A DNA stretch of 64,000 bases from Saccharopolyspora rhizosphaerae (GTDB lineage: Bacteria; Actinomycetota; Actinomycetes; Mycobacteriales; Pseudonocardiaceae). The stretch covers positions 372,001 through 436,000 of the forward strand of contig NZ_RSAA01000035.1 of NCBI RefSeq assembly GCF_003931915.1. The letters run 5' to 3'. The notes beneath the pieces are model-generated. The model searched no databases. It had not been told where the DNA came from and saw only the letters and a program-made list of their open reading frames with translations. Shown in pieces: positions 46,066 through 54,646 of the stretch. How positions within the stretch are numbered: the first letter of the stretch is position 1; every line of letters starts with the position of its first letter. The position numbers and the translations under genes are program-made.

Positions 46066-47169
46066 TCAGAAACGGATGACCTGGCGCATGGCTCGACCAG
46101 AAGCGAGTTCGTCCATGGCTCGGTTGATCTCGTCCAGCCCGATCGTGCCGGAGACGAGCTCGTCGACGGGGAGCTTCCCGGCGCGCCACAGCTCGGCGTA
46201 CTCCGGGATGTCCTGCTGCGGCAAGCCCGACCCCAGGAACGACCCGATGATCGTGCGGGTCTCGCTGACCAGCGCCAACGGCGAGATGCTGGCACGCGCG
46301 CCGGGCGAGGGCAGGCCGACCGAGACCGTGCGCCCGGCGGGCGCGGTCACCTGCACGGCGGTCTCGAAGGCGCTCGCGTTGCCGCTGGCGTCGATCACCA
46401 CCGCGCTGCTGTGGCCGATGTCGACGGCCTCATCCGGCCGGAGCGCCTTGGTCGCACCCAGCTCCAAGCCCCGCTCGCGCTTGCCCTCGAGCGGGTCGAC
46501 GACGGTGACGCTGCCCGCGCCGAGGGCCTTCGCGACCAGGACTGCGGCCATGCCGACGCCGCCGATGCCGACGACGGTGACGTCCTCGCCGGGTCGCAGC
46601 GCGGCGGCGTTCTTGACCGCGCCACCTCCGGTCAGCACGGCGCAGCCGAGCAGCGCGCCGATCTCCGGCGGCACGTCGTCGGGCACCGGCACCACGGAGT
46701 GCCGGTCGACGATCGCGTGCGTGGCGAACCCGGAAACCCCGCAGTGGTGGTGCACCTCGCGCCCACCCCAGCTCAGCCGGCGTTCCCCGGACAGGAGGGT
46801 CCCGGCGCCGTTCGCGGCCCAGCCCGGTGTGCACAGCCTTGTGCCACCGGCCTGGCAGGCCTCGCACTCCTCGCACCGCGGTACGAAGAACAGGACGACG
46901 CGCTCACCGGCGGCGACATCGGTCACCCCGGGACCGACCCGTTCCACCCGGCCGCAGGCCTCATGGCCCAGCAGCATCGGCACCGGCCGCGTCCGGTTGC
47001 CGTCCACAACGGACAGATCGGAGTGGCAGACCCCGGCGGCCTCCATCCGCACCAGCAGTTCGCCCGGCCCGGGCTCGTCCAACTCGACTTCGGTGACCGC
47101 AAGCGGTTCGGTCGCCTCCCACGGCCCCGAACGACCGCACTCCTGCAGCACCGCACCACGGATTTCCAT
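46066..47169 (-). CDS. Zinc-dependent alcohol dehydrogenase
   Basis: 367 aa, MDR superfamily. The ATG at 47169 follows GGAAGGAG. Catalytic zinc ligands are Cys in AAGVCHSDLS, GHEACGRV and a downstream Cys; the structural zinc loop has CEECEACQAGGTRLC. The NAD Rossmann motif is VVGIGGVGMAAVLVAK with Asp after SVTVVD, favouring NAD. The substrate is unknown; relatives oxidise primary alcohols or S-hydroxymethyl thiols. It lies downstream of the esterase-like gene, 60 bp after that gene's stop. Confidence 0.92.
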   Translation of the reverse strand: MEIRGAVLQECGRSGPWEATEPLAVTEVELDEPGPGELLVRMEAAGVCHSDLSVVDGNRTRPVPMLLGHEACGRVERVGPGVTDVAAGERVVLFFVPRCEECEACQAGGTRLCTPGWAANGAGTLLSGERRLSWGGREVHHHCGVSGFATHAIVDRHSVVPVPDDVPPEIGALLGCAVLTGGGAVKNAAALRPGEDVTVVGIGGVGMAAVLVAKALGAGSVTVVDPLEGKRERGLELGATKALRPDEAVDIGHSSAVVIDASGNASAFETAVQVTAPAGRTVSVGLPSPGARASISPLALVSETRTIIGSFLGSGLPQQDIPEYAELWRAGKLPVDELVSGTIGLDEINRAMDELASGRAMRQVIRF

Positions 47170-47229
47170 GCACACGCTCCTTCCGCCCCCATCCCTGCAC
47201 ACCGAACCGGTGCGGACAACCCCCGAGGG

Positions 47230-48156
47230 CTACGCGAGCGGCAGCGGAGTGACCGGTGTGATGTGCGACGCGTGGACGACGACGTCGACGCACTCGACCA
47301 CGGGGCCCGCATCGAGGCGGAAGTCCCGGTCGCGCTCCGGGTCGTACCGCGGTCCGATCACACGGGTCCGCAGCGGACGCGTCAGCCACTCCGCCGCCGA
47401 CCGCGGGACCTCGGCCGGCGGCGGCAACTCCAGGACCGCCACCTCGTACGGCACGTCGGCGAACGCGTGCTCGGCGAAGTCCTGCGGGGGATGCGGGACG
47501 GGGAACGGTGCCGAGCCCGATCCCACGGTCAGCGCGGCGACGCCGTAGCCGGCTCCGAGCTCGGCCCGCATGATCCCGCCCGCGTTGCGGTGGGTCTCCG
47601 CGGGCAGCACGGTGCGCGGGTCACCGGCGATCACGTGGGCGGTACCGCCCCAGTGCACGATCCTCTGCCCGGTCTCGGCGTACCAGGCGAGGTTGCTCTC
47701 GGCCAGGTGGGCCTCGATCTCGGTGAGGTTCCCGGGCGGGGTGCGGGGCGTGCGGTCGTGCACCACCGAGACCGGGTCCTCCGGGTACGCCTCGTTCCAC
47801 TCCCGCAGCCACCGGACCACGGCCAGCGCCTCGTGCACGCGCAGGAAGACCTGGCTGGCGGCGAGCAGCGCGGCGGGATCACCCTCACCGCTGCGGACGA
47901 ACCGGTCGAGCGCCGGCGCCGTCTCGGTGGTGCCCTCGATGGTCACCGCCCGGAAACCGGCCTGCTCGACGAGCGCACGCAGCAGGACGTGCGTGGCCAG
48001 CACCAGCTCGCGCGCCGAGCGCACGGACGAAGCCAGACCGGCGATCGTGGCCTGTGCCAGCGGTTCCGGAGGCCTCGTCGGCGGGTTGCCGGAGTCGAGC
48101 CGCAGCGGTCGTGCCTGCGAGGCGATCCAACCGCGGAGTTCGGGCGAAGAGCTCAT
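47230..48156 (-). CDS. Erythromycin-esterase-like protein with altered active site
   Basis: 308 aa from ATG 48156 with GGAGGTGA six bases upstream. The overall pattern is that of the erythromycin esterase (EreA/SUA) family: RALVEQAGFRAVTIEG, VVRWLREWNEAYPED and RIVHWGGTAHVIAG. At the N-terminal catalytic site the family motif GEATHGxxE reads ASSVRSARE, so the catalytic His and first Glu appear lost. In the HNxH-type motif the first His is Gly. The Glu in AVTIEG and the last His remain. I infer a non-hydrolytic or different function. It is cotranscribed with the alcohol dehydrogenase. Confidence 0.65.
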   Translation of the reverse strand: MSSSPELRGWIASQARPLRLDSGNPPTRPPEPLAQATIAGLASSVRSARELVLATHVLLRALVEQAGFRAVTIEGTTETAPALDRFVRSGEGDPAALLAASQVFLRVHEALAVVRWLREWNEAYPEDPVSVVHDRTPRTPPGNLTEIEAHLAESNLAWYAETGQRIVHWGGTAHVIAGDPRTVLPAETHRNAGGIMRAELGAGYGVAALTVGSGSAPFPVPHPPQDFAEHAFADVPYEVAVLELPPPAEVPRSAAEWLTRPLRTRVIGPRYDPERDRDFRLDAGPVVECVDVVVHASHITPVTPLPLA

Positions 48157-48346
48157 GCGGTCACCTCCACGACCGCGGCGACGTCCGACCACCACGGCCG
48201 TACCTCGCACCACGCGTGAGAACCTCGGACCTCCCCGCACGACCGCACCTGTGCGCCCATGCCCACCTCCCTCGGTCGAGTCTGCGGCAACGCTAGAACG
48301 TCAAGCGAACTGGAGGTCAACACCGAGGTCGTTCACGGCGTGGGGC

Positions 48347-49429
48347 TCAGCCGACACCGTCGCTCGTGGCGTGAGCCTCGACGACCACGGCGGTGACGTT
48401 GTCGTCGGCGTCGGCCTCGAGCGCCGCCTCGACCAGGTCCTCGCAGAGCTGCTGGGGCTCGGCACCGGTGCTCAGCACGGCCGTGAGCTCGTCGGTGTTC
48501 TGGGCGTTGTACAGCCCGTCGGTGCACAGCAGCAGGCGGTCGCCCGGCTTGACCGACACGCCGGCGTGGTCGAACTCGACCTCCGGACCGACTCCGATCG
48601 CCCTGGTCAGCACGTGCCGGTGCGGGTGGTCGCGGGCCTGCTCGGGGGTGATCTGGTGGGCGCGCAGCAGTTCGGCGGGCACCGTGTGGTCCTGGGTCAG
48701 CTGCTCCAGGCGCTCGTCGCGCAGCCGGTACAGGCGGGAGTCGCCGACGTTGAGCACCACCGGTCCCGCGTCGCTGGTCATCGCCAGCGCCACCACCGTG
48801 GTTCCCATCGACGTCCCCTCGGAGTTGGCGCGCGACCAGACCGCCTCGTTGGCCTGCCGCGCGGCGTCGAGCAGGCCGGCCATCGACCGGTCGGCGGCGA
48901 AGGCCTCGCCCAGGGTGTCGAGGGCAAGCCTGCTGGCCACATCACCGCCGGTGTAACCGCCGATGCCGTCGGCCACCGCGTACAGCCCCTCCGCGACGAG
49001 CGTGGCGTCCTGATTGCTCTCCCGTCCTCCGGTGTGCGTGCTGGATCCGGACGTGAGTGTGCTGGTCACAGCGGTTCCCTTCCTAGCTGGGGCTGCTGGT
49101 GCGATCTCGGCGAGCAGGGCCGCGCGGGCCTCCGCCAGCGCTTTGCGGCGTGCGTCGGCGGACTCCACGATCTCGCGGTCCCAGCGCTCCCACTGCTCAG
49201 CACTCGGCTCGGCGAAGTAGCGCGCGATGTCGTCGATCGGGATGTCGGCCTTCCGCAGCAGGGCGATGACGCGCGCCCGGTGGCGCTGGCGGGTCGAGTA
49301 GTAGCGGTACCCGGACCAGGCGTCGACCGCCTCGGGCAGCAACAGCCCGACGGCGGCGTAGGAACGCAGCATCTTCGCGGACAGCCCGCACTGCGCCGAG
49401 AACTCCCCGATGCTCAGCAGCTCGTTCAC
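48347..49429 (-). CDS. MerR DNA-binding domain fused to PP2C phosphatase
   Basis: 360 aa, GTG start. Residues 1-110 are a MerR regulator (LLSIGEFSAQCGLSAKMLRS, SGYRYYSTRQRHRARVIALL). After a linker, residues about 122-355 are a complete PP2C domain: SNQDATLVAEG, YAVADGIGGYTGGDVAS, VVLNVGDSRLYRLRD, LLLCTDGLYN and DDNVTAVVVEA, so all metal-binding Asp are kept. A protein that binds DNA and dephosphorylates Ser/Thr would join kinase signalling directly to a promoter. Two Ser/Thr kinases are encoded in this window, though partnership is only a guess. Confidence 0.9.
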   Translation of the reverse strand: MNELLSIGEFSAQCGLSAKMLRSYAAVGLLLPEAVDAWSGYRYYSTRQRHRARVIALLRKADIPIDDIARYFAEPSAEQWERWDREIVESADARRKALAEARAALLAEIAPAAPARKGTAVTSTLTSGSSTHTGGRESNQDATLVAEGLYAVADGIGGYTGGDVASRLALDTLGEAFAADRSMAGLLDAARQANEAVWSRANSEGTSMGTTVVALAMTSDAGPVVLNVGDSRLYRLRDERLEQLTQDHTVPAELLRAHQITPEQARDHPHRHVLTRAIGVGPEVEFDHAGVSVKPGDRLLLCTDGLYNAQNTDELTAVLSTGAEPQQLCEDLVEAALEADADDNVTAVVVEAHATSDGVG

Positions 49430-49537
49430 GCCACGAGCATGAGCCTTGACCGCGGGTAAGAGTCAACAACACGCGGAGATCCCGGAAATCCGAGGCGAGA
49501 ACCGCTGTGATCGCTGCGGTTCCCGCCCCGGACGTGA

Positions 49538-50782
49538 TCAGAGGCGACCGAGGGAGCGGAGGTCCGCTTCGCCGAGGCCGGTGAGCGCCTTGACCTCGTC
49601 GGCGTCGGTGGCTCCGTTGTCGAGGGCGCGGACGAAGGAGGCCGCCAGGGCGCGGGCCGTGGCGGGTTCGTCGAGGACCTCGGCGGACCCGCTGCCGGTG
49701 TAGGCGGCGAGTCGGGCCGCCTCCGCGGGGGCCGAGTCGCGGAAGGCCGCGAAGACCGCGGCGTAGCGGGTCACCAGTTGGGCCGGGTGCAGGTCCCACC
49801 CCTGGTAGAAGCCGTGCGCCAGCGAGCGCCGCACGAGCTCGTAGTGGGTCTGCCAGCCCCGGACGACCTGGTCACCGACGGGCAGCACGTTGGTGGAGCC
49901 GTCGGAGAGGAACACGCCGGTACCGGCCGCGGCCACCTGCATGGCGTGCCGGGCGTAGTCGCAAGCGCGGTGCGCGAGGTGCTGGTGCGCAGCGGTGAGG
50001 CCGCAGGAGGCCGTGTAGTCGTAGGTGCCGAAGTGCAGTCCGGTGACCCGTCCCGCGCCTGCGCGCAGGAAGCGCGGCAGCGCGAACCGGCCCTCGGAGT
50101 CCACGATGGACTGGGTGGTCTCGACCTGGATCTCGAAGCGCAGTGCCCCCTGGCCGAGCTCGAACCGCTGCTCCAGCAGTTCGAGGATCTCCACGAAGAC
50201 CTCGACCTGCGCCACGTCGACGACCTTCGGGAAGGTCAGCACGAACCCGTCCGGCACGCCCCCGGTGTGCGCCAGCAGCGCGGTCAGGAACACGTCCAGC
50301 GTGCGCACCGAGCGCTCGCGCAGTGCGGGTGTGTCGTAGGACTTCACGCGGAGTCCGAAGTTCGCCGGCGCCACGCCGTCGCGCAGCCAGTCGGCGACCA
50401 CCCCGGCGGTGCGGACCGCGTCGTCGTCCTCGGCGTCGGCCCGGTAGCCGTCCTCGAAGTCGATCCGCAGGTCCTGCACGGGAGATCCGGTTAGCTTGGC
50501 CCGCACCCTGGGGTGCACGGCCTCGGCGATCTCGGAGGTCAGCCCCAAGATCTCGGCCATCCGGGAAGGGGTGGCGGCGTGCTCGTCGAGCACCGCCAGG
50601 GCCTCACCGGCCCAGTCCCGCAGGACGTGCGCGCCGACCCGGTCCGCGGGCACGTAGCAGGTGTGCACCGGTTGCAGGTCCGAGCGAGCACCCGGGTACG
50701 TCCGGGCCACGTGCTCGTCCACTTCGGACAGACGAGCGAGCCGGCGAGCGACGTCCGCGGGGTCTAACGAGGTTCCGGCCAA
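49538..50782 (-). CDS. DUF6986 aldolase-fold protein linked to malate synthase
   Basis: 414 aa. The start is TTG 50782, eight bases after GGGAGG; upstream in-frame codons run into a repeat copy. The fold is the HpcH/HpaI-like phosphoenolpyruvate barrel: DLRIDFEDGYRADAEDD, LTFPKVVDVAQVEVF, FEIQVETTQSIVD and LHFGTYDYTASCGL. The acidic metal ligands (Glu in QVET, Asp in FEDGY) are present. Its place beside aceB, on the same strand, suggests a role in glyoxylate or allantoin-derived carbon use. The reaction is unknown. Confidence 0.82.
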   Translation of the reverse strand: MAGTSLDPADVARRLARLSEVDEHVARTYPGARSDLQPVHTCYVPADRVGAHVLRDWAGEALAVLDEHAATPSRMAEILGLTSEIAEAVHPRVRAKLTGSPVQDLRIDFEDGYRADAEDDDAVRTAGVVADWLRDGVAPANFGLRVKSYDTPALRERSVRTLDVFLTALLAHTGGVPDGFVLTFPKVVDVAQVEVFVEILELLEQRFELGQGALRFEIQVETTQSIVDSEGRFALPRFLRAGAGRVTGLHFGTYDYTASCGLTAAHQHLAHRACDYARHAMQVAAAGTGVFLSDGSTNVLPVGDQVVRGWQTHYELVRRSLAHGFYQGWDLHPAQLVTRYAAVFAAFRDSAPAEAARLAAYTGSGSAEVLDEPATARALAASFVRALDNGATDADEVKALTGLGEADLRSLGRL

Positions 50783-50847
50783 CTTGCACCCTCCCTGAGA
50801 ACTGTTCACGACGATGCGGCGAAGCCGCTGCTGCGGTGGAACATCCC

Positions 50848-50930
50848 GCACCGCAACGGGTTCCGGGCGGCTTCGTGGCGAGTGCACCGCGACGCCGCGC
50901 AGTTGACGAGCACGAGGAGTGGCGCACGGC
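50848..50930 (+). repeat. Dispersed intergenic repeat, copy 5
   Basis: GCACCGCAACGGGTTCCGGG then GCGGCTTCGTGGCGAG and CGACGCCGC, ending GAGGAGTGGCGCACGG. It is nearly identical to the 3' two-thirds of the copy at 45406, with one mismatch in the hairpin arms. It lies between DUF6986 and aceB. Confidence 0.7.
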
Positions 50931-50975
50931 GTGCGCGGGGGCACCGGCCGAGCCGGCGCCCCCGCGACGACGGCC

Positions 50976-52562
50976 TCAGTCGATCTGCTCGTAGGCGGGC
51001 AGGGTCAGGAAGTCGACGAAGTCGTCGGCCACCGCGACCTGCTCGAACAGCTCGATGGCGCGGGAGAGGTTCTCGGTGGGGAAACCGGCCTCCGCGCGCA
51101 GCGCCTTCTCCGTGTCGGCCAGGGTCTCCCGCACCAGCTCCAGGGTGACCGTCTGGCCGTTGGACAGCTGCACGTTGTTGTGCAGCCACTGCCAGATCTG
51201 CGAACGCGAGATCTCGGCGGTCGCGGCGTCCTCCATCAGGTTGTGGATCGCCGCCGCACCGTTGCCGCCGAGCCAGGACACGATGTAGCGGACGCCGACG
51301 TCCACCGCACCGCGCAGGCCCTCGATGGTCTTCTCACCCGGGGTCTCCGACACCGCGAGCAGCTGGTCGGCGGTGACGTTGACGTCCTCGCGCTTGCGGT
51401 CGATCTGGTTCGGCTTGTCGCCGAGGACCGCGTCGAACTCCTCGTAGCAGATCGGGACCAGGCCGGGGTGCGCCACCCAGGAACCGTCGAAGCCGTCGCC
51501 GGCCTCGCGCTTCTTGTCGGCGTGGACCTTCTCCATCGCCGCGGCGTTGGAGTCGTCCTTGGTCGGGATGAACGCGGCCATGCCGCCGATGGCGAACGCA
51601 CCGCGCTTGTGGCAGGTGCGCACCAGCAGCTCGGTGTAGGCGCGCATGAACGGCGCGGTCATGGTCACCGCGTTGCGGTCCGGCAGGACGTACTTGTCGG
51701 AGTCGCGGAAGGTCTTGATGACGCTGAACAGGTAGTCCCAGCGTCCGGCGTTGAGACCGGCGGAGTGGTCGCGCAGCTCGTAGAGGATCTCCTCCATCTC
51801 GAACGCGGCCGGGTAGGTCTCGATCAGCACGGTGGCGCGCACCGAGCCGTGCGGGATGCCCAGCTCCTGCTGCGCGTAGGTGAACACGTCGTTCCACAGC
51901 CGCGCTTCGAGGTGGCTCTCCATCTTCGGCAGGTAGAAGTACGGGCCGCTGCCGCGGTTGAGGAGCTCCTGGGCGTTGTGGAAGAAGTGCAGGCCGAAGT
52001 CGACCAGCGCGCCCACGACCGGCTTGCCGTCGACCTCGAGGTGCTTCTCGTCGAAGTGCCAGCCGCGCGGACGCACCAGCGGCACCGCGTGGGTGACGTC
52101 ATCGCGCAACGTGTAGGACTTGCCGCCCGGGACGTGCAGCTCGATCTGCTTGCGGACGAGGTCGTGGAGGTTGACCTGGCCGCCGACGACGTTCTCCCAG
52201 TGCGGGGTGTTGGCGTCCTCGAGGTCGGCCAGCCAGACCTTCGCGCCGGAGTTCAGCGCGTTGATGGCCATCTTGCGGTCGGTGGGACCGGTGATCTCCA
52301 CGCGGCGGTCGGCGATGTCGGCCGGCGGCTCGGCGACCTGCCAGTCGCCCTCGCGGATGTGCTTGGTCTCCTCCAGGAAGTCCAGGCGACCCTTCTCCGC
52401 GGCCTCCGCACGACGCTGCTTGCGGCGCTCGAGGAGCTCATCGCGCCGCGCACCGAAGGCGCGCTGCAGCTTGGCCACGAACTGCAGCGCCTCGGCGGTG
52501 AGGATCTCGTCGCCGCGCTCGACGGCGCCGCCGAGGACCTTCACACCTGCCGTTTCGGACAT
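50976..52562 (-). CDS. aceB: Malate synthase A
   Basis: 528 aa, the AceB isoform. It condenses glyoxylate and acetyl-CoA to malate. Motifs: VEITGPTDRKMAINALNSGA, WLADLEDANTPHWENVVGGQ and RATVLIETYPAAFEMEEILY include the Mg-binding Glu/Asp and catalytic region; LTLPAYEQID closes the protein. The ATG at 52562 follows AGAGGTGGA by seven bases. It is divergent from an IclR regulator across a 227-bp spacer with a strong inverted repeat. Confidence 0.97.
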   Translation of the reverse strand: MSETAGVKVLGGAVERGDEILTAEALQFVAKLQRAFGARRDELLERRKQRRAEAAEKGRLDFLEETKHIREGDWQVAEPPADIADRRVEITGPTDRKMAINALNSGAKVWLADLEDANTPHWENVVGGQVNLHDLVRKQIELHVPGGKSYTLRDDVTHAVPLVRPRGWHFDEKHLEVDGKPVVGALVDFGLHFFHNAQELLNRGSGPYFYLPKMESHLEARLWNDVFTYAQQELGIPHGSVRATVLIETYPAAFEMEEILYELRDHSAGLNAGRWDYLFSVIKTFRDSDKYVLPDRNAVTMTAPFMRAYTELLVRTCHKRGAFAIGGMAAFIPTKDDSNAAAMEKVHADKKREAGDGFDGSWVAHPGLVPICYEEFDAVLGDKPNQIDRKREDVNVTADQLLAVSETPGEKTIEGLRGAVDVGVRYIVSWLGGNGAAAIHNLMEDAATAEISRSQIWQWLHNNVQLSNGQTVTLELVRETLADTEKALRAEAGFPTENLSRAIELFEQVAVADDFVDFLTLPAYEQID

Positions 52563-52669
52563 GAATCGTCCACCTCTTTCTGCTGCCGGATTTCAGACGG
52601 TGGCTGAGGGCTCACCTTGCCGCGTGACGAGCCGTCGCGCACGTGCGAGCGCGGCCGCCACTGGCGAAG

Positions 52670-52702
52670 AACATCCACATGAAATTCTGCATCGTGGATG
52701 TT
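52670..52702. promoter_or_regulatory. Operator candidate between aceB and iclR
   Basis: AACATCCAC (52670-52678) and GTGGATGTT (52694-52702) are perfect 9-bp arms with 15 bp between. A further half-site TTCCACAT follows at 52706. The position between divergent aceB and iclR suggests a site for the IclR protein controlling both. Confidence 0.6.
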
Positions 52703-52789
52703 AGTTTCCACATAGCGCGAAAAGCAACATGAGCTTGCGCACGCGCCACGAACTAGACTTCGGCTGGATCCAGGAGAGGGAGTTCTGCG

Positions 52790-53563
52790 ATGACGACTGG
52801 CCCACGGCGGGCGAACCAGGGCGGAGGGGTGCAGTCCGTCGAGCGCACCTTCGAGCTCCTGGAGCTGATGGCCGATGCCGGCGGCGAAGTCACCCTGTCC
52901 GAGCTCGCCGAGAGGTCCGGACTGCCGCTGCCGACCATCCACCGCATCATCAGGACCCTCGTGAACAGCGGTTACGCCCGGCAGCAGCCGTCGCGGCGGT
53001 ACGCGCTCGGGCCGCGGTTGATCCGCCTCGGCGAGACCGCCAGCCGGGCGCTGGGTTCCTGGGCGCGGCCGTACCTCGCCGAGCTGACCGAGGTCACCGG
53101 CGAGTCGGCGAACATGGCCGTCCTCGACGGCGAGCAGATCGTCTACGTCGCCCAGGTCCCCTCACCGCACTCGATGCGGATGTTCACCGAAGTGGGTCGC
53201 CGCGTCGACGCCCACGCCACGGCCGTCGGCAAGGCGGTCATGGCGACCATGCCCTCGGACGAGGTCACCCAACTCCTGTCGCGCACGGCGATGAACCCGC
53301 AGACCGAGCGCACCATCACCGACGTCGAGGCCATGCAGGAGGAGCTCGGCCGCATCCGCGAGCAGGGCTACGCGATCGACGACGGCGAGCAGGAGGTCGG
53401 CGTCCGCTGCTACGCGGTCGCGGTCCCCGGCGCCCCGGCTGGCGCGGGCATCTCCATCTCCGGCCCCGAAGGCCGCATGACGCGCATCGCCACCGACGAG
53501 GTCATCCCGCTCATGCAGCGGCTTGCCAAGGACCTCTCCGCCGAGCTCAGCGCCACCGCCTGA
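52790..53563 (+). CDS. IclR-family regulator of malate synthase
   Basis: 257 aa. The N-terminal winged helix is SVERTFELLELMADAGGEVT then GLPLPTIHRIIRTLVNSGYA; the C-terminal GAF-like effector domain has MRMFTEVGRRVDAHATAVGK and YAIDDGEQEVGVRCYAVAVP. IclR and AllR of this family sense glyoxylate-type compounds and repress glyoxylate or allantoin genes. Divergent orientation to aceB supports the same role. The ATG at 52790 follows GGGAG. It converges with the DedA gene, overlapping by 17 bp. Confidence 0.94.
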   Translation: MTTGPRRANQGGGVQSVERTFELLELMADAGGEVTLSELAERSGLPLPTIHRIIRTLVNSGYARQQPSRRYALGPRLIRLGETASRALGSWARPYLAELTEVTGESANMAVLDGEQIVYVAQVPSPHSMRMFTEVGRRVDAHATAVGKAVMATMPSDEVTQLLSRTAMNPQTERTITDVEAMQEELGRIREQGYAIDDGEQEVGVRCYAVAVPGAPAGAGISISGPEGRMTRIATDEVIPLMQRLAKDLSAELSATA

Positions 53564-54176
53564 CCCCTCGTCCGGCGATGTCCGAAGTGGAGCTCCGCCG
53601 ACGGCGGAACCACCAGACCAGGCCGACCACCACGGCGGCGAGGGCCACCAGCGGCAGGCCCAGCAGACCCACCGCGGCCTGGACCTGAGCGTAGGCGTCG
53701 CCGGAGAAGGCGCCGAGCAGCGTCAGGCCGGTGCCCCAGCAGATCCCCACCGGTGTGTTGCAGGCCGTGAAGTGCAGGCGGCGCATGCCGCAGCGGGCGG
53801 CCAACCGCGGGACGAGGGTCCGCACGACAGCGAAGCACTGGCAGAGCGCGGTGGTCGGCCCGGCCCGCCCGTCCAGCGCGGACTCGATCCGCGCCAGGCG
53901 TGCCTCGCCCACCCGCTCGACCAGGCGCCGGTTCAGCGCGCCGGGGTGGGCACCGCGGAAGTAGCCGTGCTGGCACCCGGCGATCGTGGCCGCCGAGGCG
54001 ACCAGCGCCGCCGCCCAGACGGGCAAGGCGCCGTTCCCGGCCAACCAGCCCAGCGCCAGCACCGTGCCCGACCCGGGCAGGACGACACCGATCAGCAGCC
54101 CGGACTCGGCGAACAGCACCACCGCGGCGATCGCGAGCGCGAGCAGGCCGGGGAAGCCCGCCAGGAACTCCGTCAC
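53547..54176 (-). CDS. DedA-family membrane protein
   Basis: 209 aa with four to five hydrophobic segments. The DedA signature is visible in FAESGLLIGVVLPGSGTVLA and in the positively charged RTLVPRLAARCGM with GICWGTGL afterwards. DedA proteins are thought to move phospholipids or undecaprenyl phosphate across the membrane. The gene overlaps tsaE by 4 bp, as last cistron of the tsaE operon. Confidence 0.88.
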   Translation of the reverse strand: MTEFLAGFPGLLALAIAAVVLFAESGLLIGVVLPGSGTVLALGWLAGNGALPVWAAALVASAATIAGCQHGYFRGAHPGALNRRLVERVGEARLARIESALDGRAGPTTALCQCFAVVRTLVPRLAARCGMRRLHFTACNTPVGICWGTGLTLLGAFSGDAYAQVQAAVGLLGLPLVALAAVVVGLVWWFRRRRSSTSDIAGRGVRRWR

Positions 54177-54646
54177 CCGGTGAGCTCGCCGAGCCGCTCC
54201 AGCCAGCCCTCGCCGTGCGGTTCCAGGGTGAGCTCCCGGACGTCGTCATCCCGGCGGCGCAGCCGCACCACGAGGTGGGTGTCGGAGAGCTGGTCGGCCA
54301 GGCCCTCGCCCCACTCCACCACCACGGCGGCCTCGGTGAGGTCGGTGTCCAGGTCGAGGTCGTCGATCTCCTCGAGCCCGCCGAGCCGGTAGGCGTCGAC
54401 GTGCACCAGCGCGAGACCGCCGGTCTCGGGCTCGTGCACGCGGGCGATGACGAACGTCGGCGAGGTGATCCGGCCGGTCACACCCATGCCCGCCGCGATG
54501 CCGCGGGTCAGCACGGTCTTGCCGGCGCCCAGCGGCCCGTCGAGCAGCAGCAGGTCACCGGCCCGCAGCAGGGCACCGAGCCGGCGGCCGACCTCGAGGG
54601 TGTCGGACTCCTGCGGCAGTTGCAGGGTCTTCAGCGCGGCGCTCAA
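54173..54646 (-). CDS. tsaE: tRNA t6A ATPase TsaE
   Basis: 157 aa, TTG start overlapping the upstream hydrolase stop (TTGA). The P-loop reads LLLDGPLGAGKTVLTRG, then TSPTFVIARVH and VHVDAYRLGGLEEIDDLDLD. It is the ATPase that drives the TsaB/TsaD cycle. In M. tuberculosis it adjoins tsaB; here the accessory block separates them. Confidence 0.95.
   Translation of the reverse strand: MSAALKTLQLPQESDTLEVGRRLGALLRAGDLLLLDGPLGAGKTVLTRGIAAGMGVTGRITSPTFVIARVHEPETGGLALVHVDAYRLGGLEEIDDLDLDTDLTEAAVVVEWGEGLADQLSDTHLVVRLRRRDDDVRELTLEPHGEGWLERLGELTG

Noticed and set aside
48330-48365. Seventh copy of the dispersed repeat at the end of the MerR-PP2C gene
   Set aside because: GTGGGGCTCAGCCGACACCG matches the start of the repeat, but the rest is coding sequence and does not continue the match.
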